Positions 43,266 through 52,057 of a stretch of DNA of 64,000 bases are shown here, piece after piece (positions within the stretch are counted from its first letter, which is position 1; each line of letters begins with the position of its first letter). This DNA is from Micromonospora antibiotica. Its GTDB lineage: Bacteria; Actinomycetota; Actinomycetes; Mycobacteriales; Micromonosporaceae. Below the pieces are notes generated by a model. That model did not search any database. It was not told the origin of the DNA and saw only the letters and a program-made list of their open reading frames with translations. The stretch is taken from contig NZ_JAGFWR010000009.1 of NCBI RefSeq assembly GCF_017599305.1, positions 124,001-188,000 of the forward strand, in the 5' to 3' direction. Both the position numbers and the translations under genes were made by a program.

Positions 43266-44390
43266 TCAGCGGACCGTGAGGGTGAACTCGGCGGTCCGCA
43301 CCACGCCCGCCACCTGGAAGTCCAGGTACATCCGGTAGCTGCCGGGGCCGGGCGCGGTCAGCCAGAACGTCACCGTGTCGGCGGTCGGCCCCGGGCCCGG
43401 GTGCACGTGCAGGTAGCCCAGGTCGCCTTCGCGCAGGGCCACCAGGTGCCCGTACGCGCCGAGGTAACGCTCCAGGACCACCGGCTGTCCCGCCGCGTCC
43501 CGGACCTGGAACCGCAGGGGTACGGCGGAACCCACCTGCGGGGTACCCGAGTAGTCGACGGTGAACCCGGACACGGAAGCCCGGTTGGCCGGGGCGGGCA
43601 GTGCGCGGGGCGTGTAGTCCCCCGGTGCGACCAGGTCCACGCCCAACGTGGCCGGGGTCTGCTGGCCGTCGTCGGCGAGGGCGGTGAAGTCGGCGTACGC
43701 CCGCCAGACGCCCGGCTGCGGCAGGGTCAGCGGGATCGACCAGGTGCCGTCGGCGGCCATCGTGGGGTGCAGGTGCTGGAACCCGGTGAGGTCGCGGCGT
43801 ACCACCACCAGGTGCATCGGCTTGTCGTGCACGATCGCGAACCGGGTGACCGGCCGGCGCTGGGCGTCGCGGATCTGGAACCGCAGTTCCCCCGCCCGCC
43901 CGGCGACGAACTCCCCACCCGACGGGGTGAGCGTGTAGCCGCCGGCGGTGACCGACAGGCCGGTGGCCCCGTCACCGGAGGAGTCCCCACCGGTGGCGTC
44001 GTGCTGGTGCGCCCCGGTGCCCGGTGCGTGGGTGTGGTCCCCGGCGGCGGTGGCGACAGTCGCCGTCGTACGGTCGGTCGGCCGCCCGTTGGCCCGACCG
44101 AGGCCGAAGCCGAGCAGGACGGCCAGCACCAGACCGCCGACCACCAGCGCCATCCGCAGGGTGGCCCGGTCCGGTCCGACGGTCGACTCCTCGCCCCCGG
44201 CCGGCGTCCCCCCGGCGGACAGCACCCATCCGCCGGGCTCCGCGTCGCCTGGTCCCGGCCGGTTCCCCGGTTCCGCGTCGGGGGTACCCCGGTCCTGCCG
44301 GTCCACCGGCTGCGGGGTGCCCCGGTCGGTGGCCGGGCCGCCGCTACCTGCCGGGCCGGCGGGCCGGGTGACGGATCGCTGGTCGGCCAT
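43266..44390 (-). CDS. Membrane-anchored two-domain protein with His-rich motifs
   Basis: A 374-residue protein. About 80 Pro/Gly-rich cytoplasmic residues, one membrane helix (80-98, MALVVGGLVLAVLLGFGLG), a His-rich linker (DHTHAPGTGAHQHD) and two similar beta domains. The first has KPMHLVVVRRDLTGFQHLHP and the second AYGHLVALREGDLGYLHVHP, so the pattern HL..VR.D..(F/Y)(Q/H)HLHP is duplicated and could bind copper or another metal. Related to FixH/YtkA-like domains by pattern. No metal gene is adjacent. Start near 44390. Confidence 0.75.
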   Translation of the reverse strand: MADQRSVTRPAGPAGSGGPATDRGTPQPVDRQDRGTPDAEPGNRPGPGDAEPGGWVLSAGGTPAGGEESTVGPDRATLRMALVVGGLVLAVLLGFGLGRANGRPTDRTTATVATAAGDHTHAPGTGAHQHDATGGDSSGDGATGLSVTAGGYTLTPSGGEFVAGRAGELRFQIRDAQRRPVTRFAIVHDKPMHLVVVRRDLTGFQHLHPTMAADGTWSIPLTLPQPGVWRAYADFTALADDGQQTPATLGVDLVAPGDYTPRALPAPANRASVSGFTVDYSGTPQVGSAVPLRFQVRDAAGQPVVLERYLGAYGHLVALREGDLGYLHVHPGPGPTADTVTFWLTAPGPGSYRMYLDFQVAGVVRTAEFTLTVR

Positions 44391-44705
44391 CTGCCCACCG
44401 TACCGTCGACCCCGGCGGCGTCGGGGTGGCGGCCGGGCACCGTGGCGACGGTCGCACCTCGGCCGGTCGGGGAACTTTCCGCCCCGGCCCGGCAGCCGCC
44501 GGCCGGCCCGCGACCCCGGGTCGGCCCACCGGCTGCCGGTGACCTGCGATGGTCGCTCGTCGCCCCGATCGGCCCGGCCGGGTCAGCCGGTGTTCGACCG
44601 CCGGCCGTGACCGCTCCCGGGTCGACCGCCCGCCGTGACCGCCCACTGATCAACGGGGTCGACCGTCTGACGTGACTGCTCGTCGCCACGGTCGAGCGGG
44701 CCGGG
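44391..44705. other. 315-bp gap without a gene
   Basis: GC-rich DNA with no convincing reading frame. Three degenerate copies of a TCGACCGCCNGCCGTGACCGC phrase lie at about 44595-44675. Nothing else seen. Confidence 0.6.
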
Positions 44706-47042
44706 TCAGCCGGCGACGGCGAGGGCGAGGGGCAGGACGTCGGGGGCACCGGCGCGGCGCAGCAGCCGGGCGGCCATCGTCATCGTCCAGCCGGAGTCGA
44801 CCAGGTCGTCGACGAGCAGCACCGGGCCGTCCAGCCCGGTCAAAGCGCCGGCCACCTCGTCGGTGACGGTGAAGGCGTCGTGCAGGGCGCGTACCCGCTG
44901 GGCGCTGTTGCCACGCGGCCCGCCGGCCCCGGCCGGGCCGGTGGGCGTGACCAGGCCGAGCAGCGGCAGCCGGCCGACCGTGGCGATCCGCTCGGCGAGC
45001 GAGGCGACCAGGGTCGGGTGGCTGCGGGAGCCGACCGCGACCACGCCGGCCGGGCGGCGCGGCCACGGGTCGTCGCCGTGTGCCCAGGCTTTCAGCACCT
45101 CCACCACGGCCGCCGCCACGTCGTCGGGGACCGGCCCGTCGGCCGTGTCCGGGCCGACCAGGCCGCGCAGCCGCCCGCCCCAGCCCAGGTCGGACAGCCG
45201 CCCCACGGCCCGACCGGGCAACGCCTGCTCCGTCGGGGCAATCCGCCCCTTCAGTGGTACGCCGACCGCGTCGAGGCCGGTCGGCCAGAGCTTCTTGGGG
45301 GCGATCTGCACGCCGGGGCGGCCGAGGAAGGTCTGCGCGGCGGTCAACGCGGGACCGGACACGTCGGCGGTGAACAGCGGCGCGGCACAGCGGTCACACC
45401 GGCCGCAGTCGCCGGCACCGCTGTCGTCCAGGCAGTCCCGCAGATATCGCATCCGGCAGCCGGGCGTGCTGGCGTACTCGCGCATGGCCTGCTGCTCGGC
45501 GGTGCGGGCCTCGGCGACGCGGCGCAACCGGGCCTCGTCATAGGTCCAGGGTTCGCCGGTGGCGAGCCAGCCACCACGGACCCGGCGGACCGCGCCGTCG
45601 ACGTCGAGCACCTTGAGCATCAACTCCAGGCGGGTCCGGCGCAGGTCGACGATGGGTTCGAGGGCCTGGGTGGAGAGCGGCCGGTCGGTGTGCAGGGCGG
45701 TCAGAACGGTGCGCACCTGATCCTCGGGCGGGAAGGCGAGCGAGGCGAAGTAGCGCCAGATGGCGGCGTCCTCGACCCCGGGCAGCAGCAGCACCTCGGC
45801 GTGTTCGACGGCGCGACCGGCACGGCCGACCTGCTGGTAGTAGGCGATCGGCGAGGGCGGCGCACCGAGGTGCACCACGAAACCGAGGTCGGGTTTGTCG
45901 AACCCCATCCCGAGCGCGCTGGTCGCCACCAGCGCCTTGATCTTGTTGTCGAGCAGGTCCTGCTCGGCGGCGCGACGGTCGGCGTCGTCGGCCTGACCGG
46001 TGTAGGAGGCCACCGACCAGCCGCGACCACGCAGGAACTCGGCGGTCTCGGTGGCCGCCGCGACGGTCAGCGTGTAGATAATCCCCGAACCGGGCAGCGC
46101 GTCCAGGTGATCGGCGAGCCAGGCCAGCCGGTGCGCCGGGCTGGGCAGGTCGAGCACGCCCAGCCGCAGCGACTCCCGGTCCAGGGTGCCCCGCAGCACG
46201 AGCACGTCGGCCCGTCGTCCACCGGCGTCGGCGGGCGACGCGACAGGACCAGCGGGCGACGCGGCAGGATCGGCGGGCGGTGCGGCAGGGTCGGCGGGCG
46301 ACGCGGCGGGATCGCCGGTCGGTGCACTCCCGTCGGCGCGAGGTCCGGCGGGCGACACGGCACGGTCGGCGGAGAGTTCGGCGCGGCGGGCGTGGCGGTC
46401 GGTGGGGGGTGGGTTGGGTTCGGTGCCGAGTTGCTCGGCGACGTCCCGGGTCACCCGCTCGTTGGCGGTGGCGGTGGTGGCGAGCACCGGGGTCCGCTCC
46501 GGCAGGTTGCCCAGGAAGGTACGCAGCCGGCGGTAGTCGGGCCGGAAGTCGTGCCCCCAGTCGGAGACGCAGTGCGCCTCGTCGACCACCAGCAGTCCGG
46601 TGGTGGCGGCCAGCCTCGGCAGGACGGTGTCCCGGAAGTCGGGGTTGTTGAGCCGCTCGGGGCTGATCAGCAGCACGTCGACCGCCCCGGCGTGGATCTC
46701 GGCGGTGATCTCGTCCCACTCGTCGAGGTTGGCGGAGTTGATGGTGCGGGCCCGGATGCCGGCGCGGGCCGCCGCCTCCACCTGGTTGCGCATCAGCGCC
46801 AGCAGCGGCGAGACGATGACCGTCGGGCCGTGCTCGCCACGCTCACGCAGCAGTGCGGTGGCCACGAAGTAGACCGCCGACTTGCCCCACCCGGTGCGCT
46901 GCACACAGAGCACCCGCCGCTGGTCCACCACCAGCGCCTCGATGGCCCGCCACTGGTCCTCCCGCAGCCGGGCGTGCTCACCGGCCAGCCGTCGCAGCAC
47001 CCCCTCGGCCCGCTCCCGCACCGCCGCCCGATCCCCGCTCAT
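44706..47042 (-). CDS. RecQ-family DNA helicase with phosphoribosyltransferase-like C-terminus
   Basis: A 778-residue protein: helicase Walker A RTGWGKSA (49-56), DEAH (154-157), TTATAN (189-194), helicase C domain with GMGFDKPDLGFVVH and QQVGRAGRAVE, then a zinc-binding RecQ-Ct region (CRMRYLRDCLDD, CGRCDRC). The last ~120 residues carry a PRTase-type loop, GPVLLVDDLVDSGWTMTMAA. Residues about 209-278 are a Pro/Ala/Asp-rich insert between motif III and the second RecA domain. Start ATG 47042. DNA repair is likely; the role of the PRTase part is unknown. Confidence 0.88.
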   Translation of the reverse strand: MSGDRAAVRERAEGVLRRLAGEHARLREDQWRAIEALVVDQRRVLCVQRTGWGKSAVYFVATALLRERGEHGPTVIVSPLLALMRNQVEAAARAGIRARTINSANLDEWDEITAEIHAGAVDVLLISPERLNNPDFRDTVLPRLAATTGLLVVDEAHCVSDWGHDFRPDYRRLRTFLGNLPERTPVLATTATANERVTRDVAEQLGTEPNPPPTDRHARRAELSADRAVSPAGPRADGSAPTGDPAASPADPAAPPADPAASPAGPVASPADAGGRRADVLVLRGTLDRESLRLGVLDLPSPAHRLAWLADHLDALPGSGIIYTLTVAAATETAEFLRGRGWSVASYTGQADDADRRAAEQDLLDNKIKALVATSALGMGFDKPDLGFVVHLGAPPSPIAYYQQVGRAGRAVEHAEVLLLPGVEDAAIWRYFASLAFPPEDQVRTVLTALHTDRPLSTQALEPIVDLRRTRLELMLKVLDVDGAVRRVRGGWLATGEPWTYDEARLRRVAEARTAEQQAMREYASTPGCRMRYLRDCLDDSGAGDCGRCDRCAAPLFTADVSGPALTAAQTFLGRPGVQIAPKKLWPTGLDAVGVPLKGRIAPTEQALPGRAVGRLSDLGWGGRLRGLVGPDTADGPVPDDVAAAVVEVLKAWAHGDDPWPRRPAGVVAVGSRSHPTLVASLAERIATVGRLPLLGLVTPTGPAGAGGPRGNSAQRVRALHDAFTVTDEVAGALTGLDGPVLLVDDLVDSGWTMTMAARLLRRAGAPDVLPLALAVAG
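46230..46313 (-). repeat. Four tandem 21-bp units inside recQ
   Basis: Four units of 21 bp at 46230, 46251, 46272 and 46293, GGCGGGCGACGCGGCAGGATC type, encode the seven-residue repeats ADPAASP of the insert in the helicase. Period and the CGACGCGG core match the array at 25040. Confidence 0.88.
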
Positions 47043-47088
47043 CCGACATGTCTACCAGCCCGGCAGGCAACCCCGGCCCCCTGCGCAG

Positions 47089-47147
47089 TTGATCAAGAGG
47101 TTTACGTCATGAATCGGCCTCAGGGTGACGCAAACTTCTTGATCACC
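47089..47147. repeat. Palindromic element, family A, copy 3
   Basis: TTGATCAAGAGGTTTACGTCA (47089-47109) pairs with TGACGCAAACTTCTTGATCA (from 47126), with a 16-base spacer. It lies just upstream of the RecQ gene start, 47 bp away, and adjoins the G-rich tract. Confidence 0.9.
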
Positions 47148-47232
47148 GGGGAGGGAGGGGACGGCGGGAGGGGAGGGAGGGAGTTGCTACGGGCGTGGGG
47201 GGCAGGGCCGGGGCGTGGGCGACGGCGGGGGG
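47143..47232. other. G-rich tract after palindrome A3
   Basis: About 90 bases dominated by G-runs (GGGGAGGGAGGGG...GGGAGGGAGGGAG). G-quadruplex potential. The rest of the gap to 47516 contains no gene I can support. Confidence 0.7.
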
Positions 47233-47516
47233 AGGGCGGGCAACCCCGGGCAGGGCAGATCGTCCTGGTAGTCCGGCCCACGGCAATACGGTGTGAGGCG
47301 GCCGGGATATACGGTGACTCGCCTGGCGGCTACTCTGGGTGCAGGGGAACCCACCCGACAGCCACCACCGGGTGCGCGGGCAATCGGGTGCACACGTCAC
47401 CGGCTACCGCCCCGGCGCACCCGACAGGCGTGAAGATCCGCACCGCCCCGTTGTCGGCAGTCCTTGACCTGGGGGTCCACCCTGGACGGCAGAGTTCTCA
47501 CCCGCTGGAGGCAGAC

Positions 47517-47720
47517 ATGCGCTGGCTCATCATCCTCGTCGTCGTACTCCTGGCCCTCGCAGCCGTGGCATGGTGGCGTCGTGGCCGCCGGTCCGTGACC
47601 GACGGGGACCAGAAGGTACGTGACCTGGCGGCATCGGAGCAGGCCCGCCGCCGCCTGGACGACCACCGGAACCCGACGGACGGCAGCAACCTCCGCAGCA
47701 CCGGGGGCGGAAGTCTCTGA
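47517..47720 (+). CDS. Small membrane protein, 67 residues
   Basis: MRWLIILVVVLLALAAVAWW, one N-terminal membrane helix, then a charged Arg/Asp/Glu tail with KVRDLAASEQARRRLDDH. ATG 47517 has GGAGG close upstream. I know no function; short single-pass proteins like this are common. Confidence 0.75.
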   Translation: MRWLIILVVVLLALAAVAWWRRGRRSVTDGDQKVRDLAASEQARRRLDDHRNPTDGSNLRSTGGGSL

Positions 47721-47900
47721 TCGGACGCCCGAGCCCGAGACCCGGGGTCACGCCACTCCCCTGAGCCGATACAGCGGTATCCGGCCGGCCTCCACCAGCC
47801 GGACCGTTGGATCGTGCAGAGTTATTACGGCCCAGGCGACAGCGGCCCAGGCGACAACAACCCTCCACAGTCGGTACGCCCCGGTCGCCCGGCCTCCGCG

Positions 47901-48371
47901 CTACCCCGGTCGCGACAGCGACTTCCCGAGCGTGCGTACGGCGGTCGACGACATCGCCGCCAGTTCGGGCTGGGCGGGCAGGAACACCGTGGGGACGCCC
48001 AGCGACTGGTTCATCGCCGCGAGCCGGCATTCGGTCTGGAGGTCGGTGGTGTTCCGTACGCCCCGGACGATCACTCCCGCCCCGTGGCGGAGGCAGTATT
48101 CGGCGGTCAACCCACGCCAGGCGGCGACGGTGACGGAGGTCCATCCCATCGGCAGGCTCGCCCGGACAGCGGCGGCCCGCCGCTCCTCGTCGACGCCCGG
48201 ATGCTTGCTGCCGTTGACCGCGACGAGCACGACCACCTCGTCGAAGAGGGTGCGTGCCCGGCCCACCACGTCCAGATGACCGGGGGTGAAGGGGTCGAAG
48301 CTGCCGGGATAGACGGCACGCACGCGTACCCGGCCGGTAGTTCCTGCCGGCGGCGGCCCGTCGATGCCCAT
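47901..48371 (-). CDS. coaD: Phosphopantetheine adenylyltransferase
   Basis: A 156-residue enzyme of coenzyme A synthesis. The nucleotidyltransferase motif is AVYPGSFDPFTPGHLDVVGRA (T/HXGH) and the C-terminal part has VVRGVRNTTDLQTECRLAAMNQ. I chose ATG 48371 (MGIDGPPPAG); further upstream there is only a weak frame. Length and motifs match CoaD, though the N-terminal linker is slightly longer. Confidence 0.95.
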   Translation of the reverse strand: MGIDGPPPAGTTGRVRVRAVYPGSFDPFTPGHLDVVGRARTLFDEVVVLVAVNGSKHPGVDEERRAAAVRASLPMGWTSVTVAAWRGLTAEYCLRHGAGVIVRGVRNTTDLQTECRLAAMNQSLGVPTVFLPAQPELAAMSSTAVRTLGKSLSRPG

Positions 48372-48489
48372 GGCCCGACTGTAGGTTCCGGCCGTGACCA
48401 CGTGCCAGCGAGACCATGCGTAACACGGCCGGGCGACTCCTGGCGGTCCGGGATCGCGCCTGGCCGGTTGATCTACTTCCGGGGGCCGA

Positions 48490-48524
48490 GGTAGCGGTGT
48501 CCCGGGCGACGGGACACCGCTACC
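48490..48524 (-). terminator. Perfect 15-bp hairpin after the GDPD gene
   Basis: GGTAGCGGTGTCCCG (48490-48504) pairs exactly with 48510-48524 around a 5-base loop, about 70 bp beyond the GDPD stop on the minus strand. Confidence 0.65.
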
Positions 48525-48592
48525 TGGACGACATTGAGTCGATCAAGCGCCCGACCAGGCCAGGCCAGGCCAGAACAGGCCAGGGCGCAGGG

Positions 48593-49726
48593 TCAGCGGG
48601 TGGACAGGCCGGCGCGGGCGGCGACGGCGGTGTCCGGCTGGTCGGCGAAGACGCCGTCCAGGCCGAGACCGAGGAAGAGTTCGTACTCGGCGGTGATGTC
48701 GCCCCGGGCGTTCGGGTCGGTGCCGATCCGGAAGTCGACCGGGAGGAACTGGTTCTCGGCGCGGAACGTCCAGGCGTGCACCACCAGCTGGTGCCGGTGC
48801 GCGTCGCGGATCACCGTGGTCGGGGCGAGGAGCTTCCCGGTGGCATCCCGGGGGACGATCAGGTTCTTGTTGAGGCCGACCCCGTCGGCGTACCGGGCGA
48901 TCCCGCGCAGGCCGGCGGCGGTCGCCAGGTCCTGGTAGGTGCGCGGGTCACCGGCGGCGGCGAGGTCGTACGGCTGGCCGGTGGCGTCGAGGAGCTGCAC
49001 CAGCGGCACGTCGATCATCCGGTCGAGCTTGCGCAGGTTGCCGGTCTCGAAGGACTGGATGAAGACCGGGTCGTTGCGGTGGGTCAGCTTGTTGCGGCGC
49101 AGCACCGCTACCAGCGGCTCCTCCAGGGGCAGCCCGATCGAGGCGAAGTAGCTGGGGTGCTTGGTCTCCGGGTAGACGCCGATGGTGCGGCCCCGCGCCT
49201 TGGACTCGGCGCGGGCCAGGTCCAGCACCTCCTGGAAGGTGGGCACCTCGAACCGGCCGTCGAAGGCGGTGTTCGCCACCCGCACCTGGGGCAGCCGCTC
49301 CTTGGCCCGCAGCGTCTTCAGCTCGGCCAGGGTGAAGTCCTCGGTGAACCAGCCGGTGACCGGTACCCCGTCGATGGTCTTGGTGGCCTTGCGGCCGGCG
49401 AACTCGGGGCGGGTCGCCACGTCGGTCGTACCGGAGATCTCGTTCTCGTGCCGGGCGACCAGCACCCGGTCCCGGGTGGAGACCAGGTCCGGCTCGATGT
49501 AGTCGGCGCCCATCCGGATCGCCAGCCGGTACGCCTCCAGGGTGTGCTCCGGGCGGTAGCCGCTGGCTCCCCGGTGGCCGATCACCAGGGGCCGGCGGGT
49601 GGCCCGGTCCGCACGGTCGGCGTCGTCCTCGCGGGCCGAGGCCGCGCCGGGCACGGCCACCGGGACGGCGACGGCCACGGCGAGCAGCGCGCCGGCCACA
49701 CCGAGGGCGGAAAGGGTACGTCGCAA
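48593..49726 (-). CDS. Secreted glycerophosphodiester phosphodiesterase
   Basis: A 377-residue exported enzyme that cleaves glycerophosphodiesters. Signal peptide residues 1-31 (LRRTLSALGVAGALLAVAVA, cut near ASA). Catalytic core: IGHRGASGYRPEHTLEAYRLA and YIEPDLVSTRDRVLVARHE, then GVYPETKHPSYFA. The TTG at 49726 was chosen because AAGGAG precedes it and it gives a full signal peptide. Divergent from ktrB. Confidence 0.93.
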   Translation of the reverse strand: MRRTLSALGVAGALLAVAVAVPVAVPGAASAREDDADRADRATRRPLVIGHRGASGYRPEHTLEAYRLAIRMGADYIEPDLVSTRDRVLVARHENEISGTTDVATRPEFAGRKATKTIDGVPVTGWFTEDFTLAELKTLRAKERLPQVRVANTAFDGRFEVPTFQEVLDLARAESKARGRTIGVYPETKHPSYFASIGLPLEEPLVAVLRRNKLTHRNDPVFIQSFETGNLRKLDRMIDVPLVQLLDATGQPYDLAAAGDPRTYQDLATAAGLRGIARYADGVGLNKNLIVPRDATGKLLAPTTVIRDAHRHQLVVHAWTFRAENQFLPVDFRIGTDPNARGDITAEYELFLGLGLDGVFADQPDTAVAARAGLSTR

Positions 49727-49939
49727 CGCGGTCTCCTTCGTCGGGGGGCACCCCGGTCGAAGCCCGGGACGCCCCGGCAGGTGCCGATGGGGCGATGCCA
49801 GCAGACCGGGCGCGGCTGACCGCCAGTTGGTCGTCGACTGGCCGCCAGGTGAACCCTGCGGGGAGACGAGCGCGGAAGCCGGCACCGGCCCGGGATACGC
49901 GATTCACCGGCCCGGTCGCGCCGTAGTCGACAGGATTGT

Positions 49940-51277
49940 GTGGTGCGCCGGTTCCTTCGTCACCCCGTCCGGCTGGTGCCGTTCGGTTTCCTGGTGACGA
50001 TCGCGATCGGCACCGGCCTGCTGATGCTGCCCTGGGCCACCAGCGAGCACCGCTACACCCCGCTGGTGACCGCGCTTTTCACCGCCACCTCGGCGGTCTC
50101 GGTCACCGGCATGGCCGTCACCGACACCCCGAACTACTGGAACGGGTTCGGGCTGGTGATGATCACCGTGCTCACCCAGGTCGGCGGGCTGGGCATCCTC
50201 ACCGGTGCGGCCCTGGTCAGCCTGGCGGTCACCCGGCAGCTCGGGCTGCGCAACCGGCTGCTGGTGCAGGCCGAGACGGCCGAGTACGGCTCCGCCGACC
50301 TGCGTCGCCTGCTGATGCGCATCGCCGGCACGGTGCTCGGCTGCGAGCTGGTGATGACCGCGGTGGTGACCGCCCGGCTCCGGCTCGCCTACGACTACCC
50401 GCCGGGCCGGGCGCTGTGGTCGGGGACGTTCCACTCGATCCAGGCGTTCAACAACGGCGGTTTCACCCTCTACACCGACGGACTGGTCGGTTTCGCCCGT
50501 GATCCGTGGGTGGCGCTGCCGCTGGCGTTCGGCGGGATCGTCGGCGGGCTGGGCTTCCCCGCGCTGTTCGAGGCGTTCCGCCGACGCCGCAGGCCGGCCC
50601 GTTGGGCGGTGGCCACCAAGCTGACCATCTGGGGCAGTGTGGTGCTGGTGGCCGTGGGGTTCGTCGGGCTGCTCGCCGCCGAGTGGGACAACCCGTTCAC
50701 CATCGGCACCTACGACACCCCGGGCAAGCTGCTCGCCACGTTCACCCAGGTCGCGCTCAGCCGTACCGGCGGATTCGACGTGATCGGCGTGGCCGCGTTA
50801 CGCGAGGAGAGTTACCCGCTGCTCGTCGCCCTGATGTTCATCGGCGGTGGCAGCGCCAGCACCGCCGGTGGGATCAAGGTCTCCACGTTCTTCCTGCTCG
50901 GCTTCGTCATCTGGGCGGAGTTGCGCGGCGAGCCGGACGTCACCGTGGGCCGCCGCCGGATCGCGGTGGCCAGCCAACGCCAGGCGCTGACGGTGGCGCT
51001 GCTCAGCGTCGCACTGGTGACCGTCGGCACGCTCGGCCTGACGGTGCTCACCACCGACGTCCGGGCCAACGAGACGCTGTTCGAGGTGACCTCGGCGTTC
51101 AGCACCGCCGGCCTCACCGTCGGGCTCACCCAGCACCTGCCCGCGTCGGGGCAACTGGTGCTGACCGTGCTGATGTACATCGGGCGGATCGGCCCCCTCA
51201 CCCTCGGCTCGGCGATCGCGTTGAACACCCGGCACCGGCTGTACCGCTACCCGAAGGAGCAACCCGTTGTCGGCTAG
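49940..51277 (+). CDS. ktrB: Ktr/Trk-type potassium uptake membrane subunit
   Basis: A 445-residue multi-pass protein with four M1-P-M2 repeats. Selectivity-filter segments are SAVSVTGMAV, QAFNNGGFTL, LSRTGGFDVIG and TSAFSTAGLTVGL. With the coupled KtrA-like ring it imports K+. The GTG at 49940 has AGGA upstream. The end overlaps ktrA by 11 bp. Confidence 0.9.
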   Translation: MVRRFLRHPVRLVPFGFLVTIAIGTGLLMLPWATSEHRYTPLVTALFTATSAVSVTGMAVTDTPNYWNGFGLVMITVLTQVGGLGILTGAALVSLAVTRQLGLRNRLLVQAETAEYGSADLRRLLMRIAGTVLGCELVMTAVVTARLRLAYDYPPGRALWSGTFHSIQAFNNGGFTLYTDGLVGFARDPWVALPLAFGGIVGGLGFPALFEAFRRRRRPARWAVATKLTIWGSVVLVAVGFVGLLAAEWDNPFTIGTYDTPGKLLATFTQVALSRTGGFDVIGVAALREESYPLLVALMFIGGGSASTAGGIKVSTFFLLGFVIWAELRGEPDVTVGRRRIAVASQRQALTVALLSVALVTVGTLGLTVLTTDVRANETLFEVTSAFSTAGLTVGLTQHLPASGQLVLTVLMYIGRIGPLTLGSAIALNTRHRLYRYPKEQPVVG

Positions 51278-51935
51278 GGGTGAGGGCGACGGCGACATCG
51301 CCGTGATCGGGCTGGGCCGGTTCGGCTGCCACCTGGCCGGGGCGTTGACCCGGCTCGGCCACCAGGTGCTCGCCGTGGACCGCGACCCCGACCGGGTGCA
51401 ACGCTGGTCGGCGTCGCTGGACCGGGTGGTGCAGGCCGACGCCACCGAGGAGCAGGCGCTGCGGCAGCTCGGCGTCGGCGAGTTCTCCCGGGTGGTGGTC
51501 GCCATCGGCGCCTCGGTGGAGGCCAGCGTGCTCACCGTGCTGGCGCTGACCGAGGTGGGCGTACCGCAGGTGTGGGCGCGGGCCACCTCCCGCAAGCACG
51601 CGAAGATCCTGGCTTCGGTCGGCGCCCACCACGTGGTCTTCCCCGAGGCGGAGACGGGGGAACGGGTGGCCCACCTGATCGTCAGCCGGATGCTCGACTT
51701 CATGGAGTTCGGCGACGACTTCGCCATCGCCAAGGTGCCGGTCCCCCCGCCGCTGGTCGGTCACCGGCTGCGGGACCTGGCGGTGCAGGAACGCTACGGG
51801 GTGATGGTGGTCGGCGCGAAACCGGCCGGGGAACGCTTCCGGTACGCCGACCCGGACACGGTGCTCGGGCCGGGCAGCATCCTCGTCGTGGAGGGCGGGA
51901 TCGCCCAGGTGCAGCGGTTCGCGGCCCTACGCTGA
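51267..51935 (+). CDS. ktrA: Ktr/Trk-type regulatory subunit with RCK domain
   Basis: A 222-residue cytoplasmic protein with a Rossmann RCK-N domain (IAVIGLGRFGCHLAGALTR) and RCK-C. It binds nucleotide and gates KtrB. The TTG start overlaps the ktrB end, so both are translationally coupled. The operon ends with a 120-bp gap before the convergent kinase gene. Confidence 0.92.
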   Translation: MSARGEGDGDIAVIGLGRFGCHLAGALTRLGHQVLAVDRDPDRVQRWSASLDRVVQADATEEQALRQLGVGEFSRVVVAIGASVEASVLTVLALTEVGVPQVWARATSRKHAKILASVGAHHVVFPEAETGERVAHLIVSRMLDFMEFGDDFAIAKVPVPPPLVGHRLRDLAVQERYGVMVVGAKPAGERFRYADPDTVLGPGSILVVEGGIAQVQRFAALR

Positions 51936-52057
51936 CCGCACCGTCCGCCCGCCGCGACCAGGTCGCAGCCCTCGGCCTCAGCCCCGGGGCCCCGTGCCGG
52001 GACCGCCACCCGGGCCCCCGAAGGGGCCGCCACCTGCGCCCTTGCCTCCCTTCCCCG

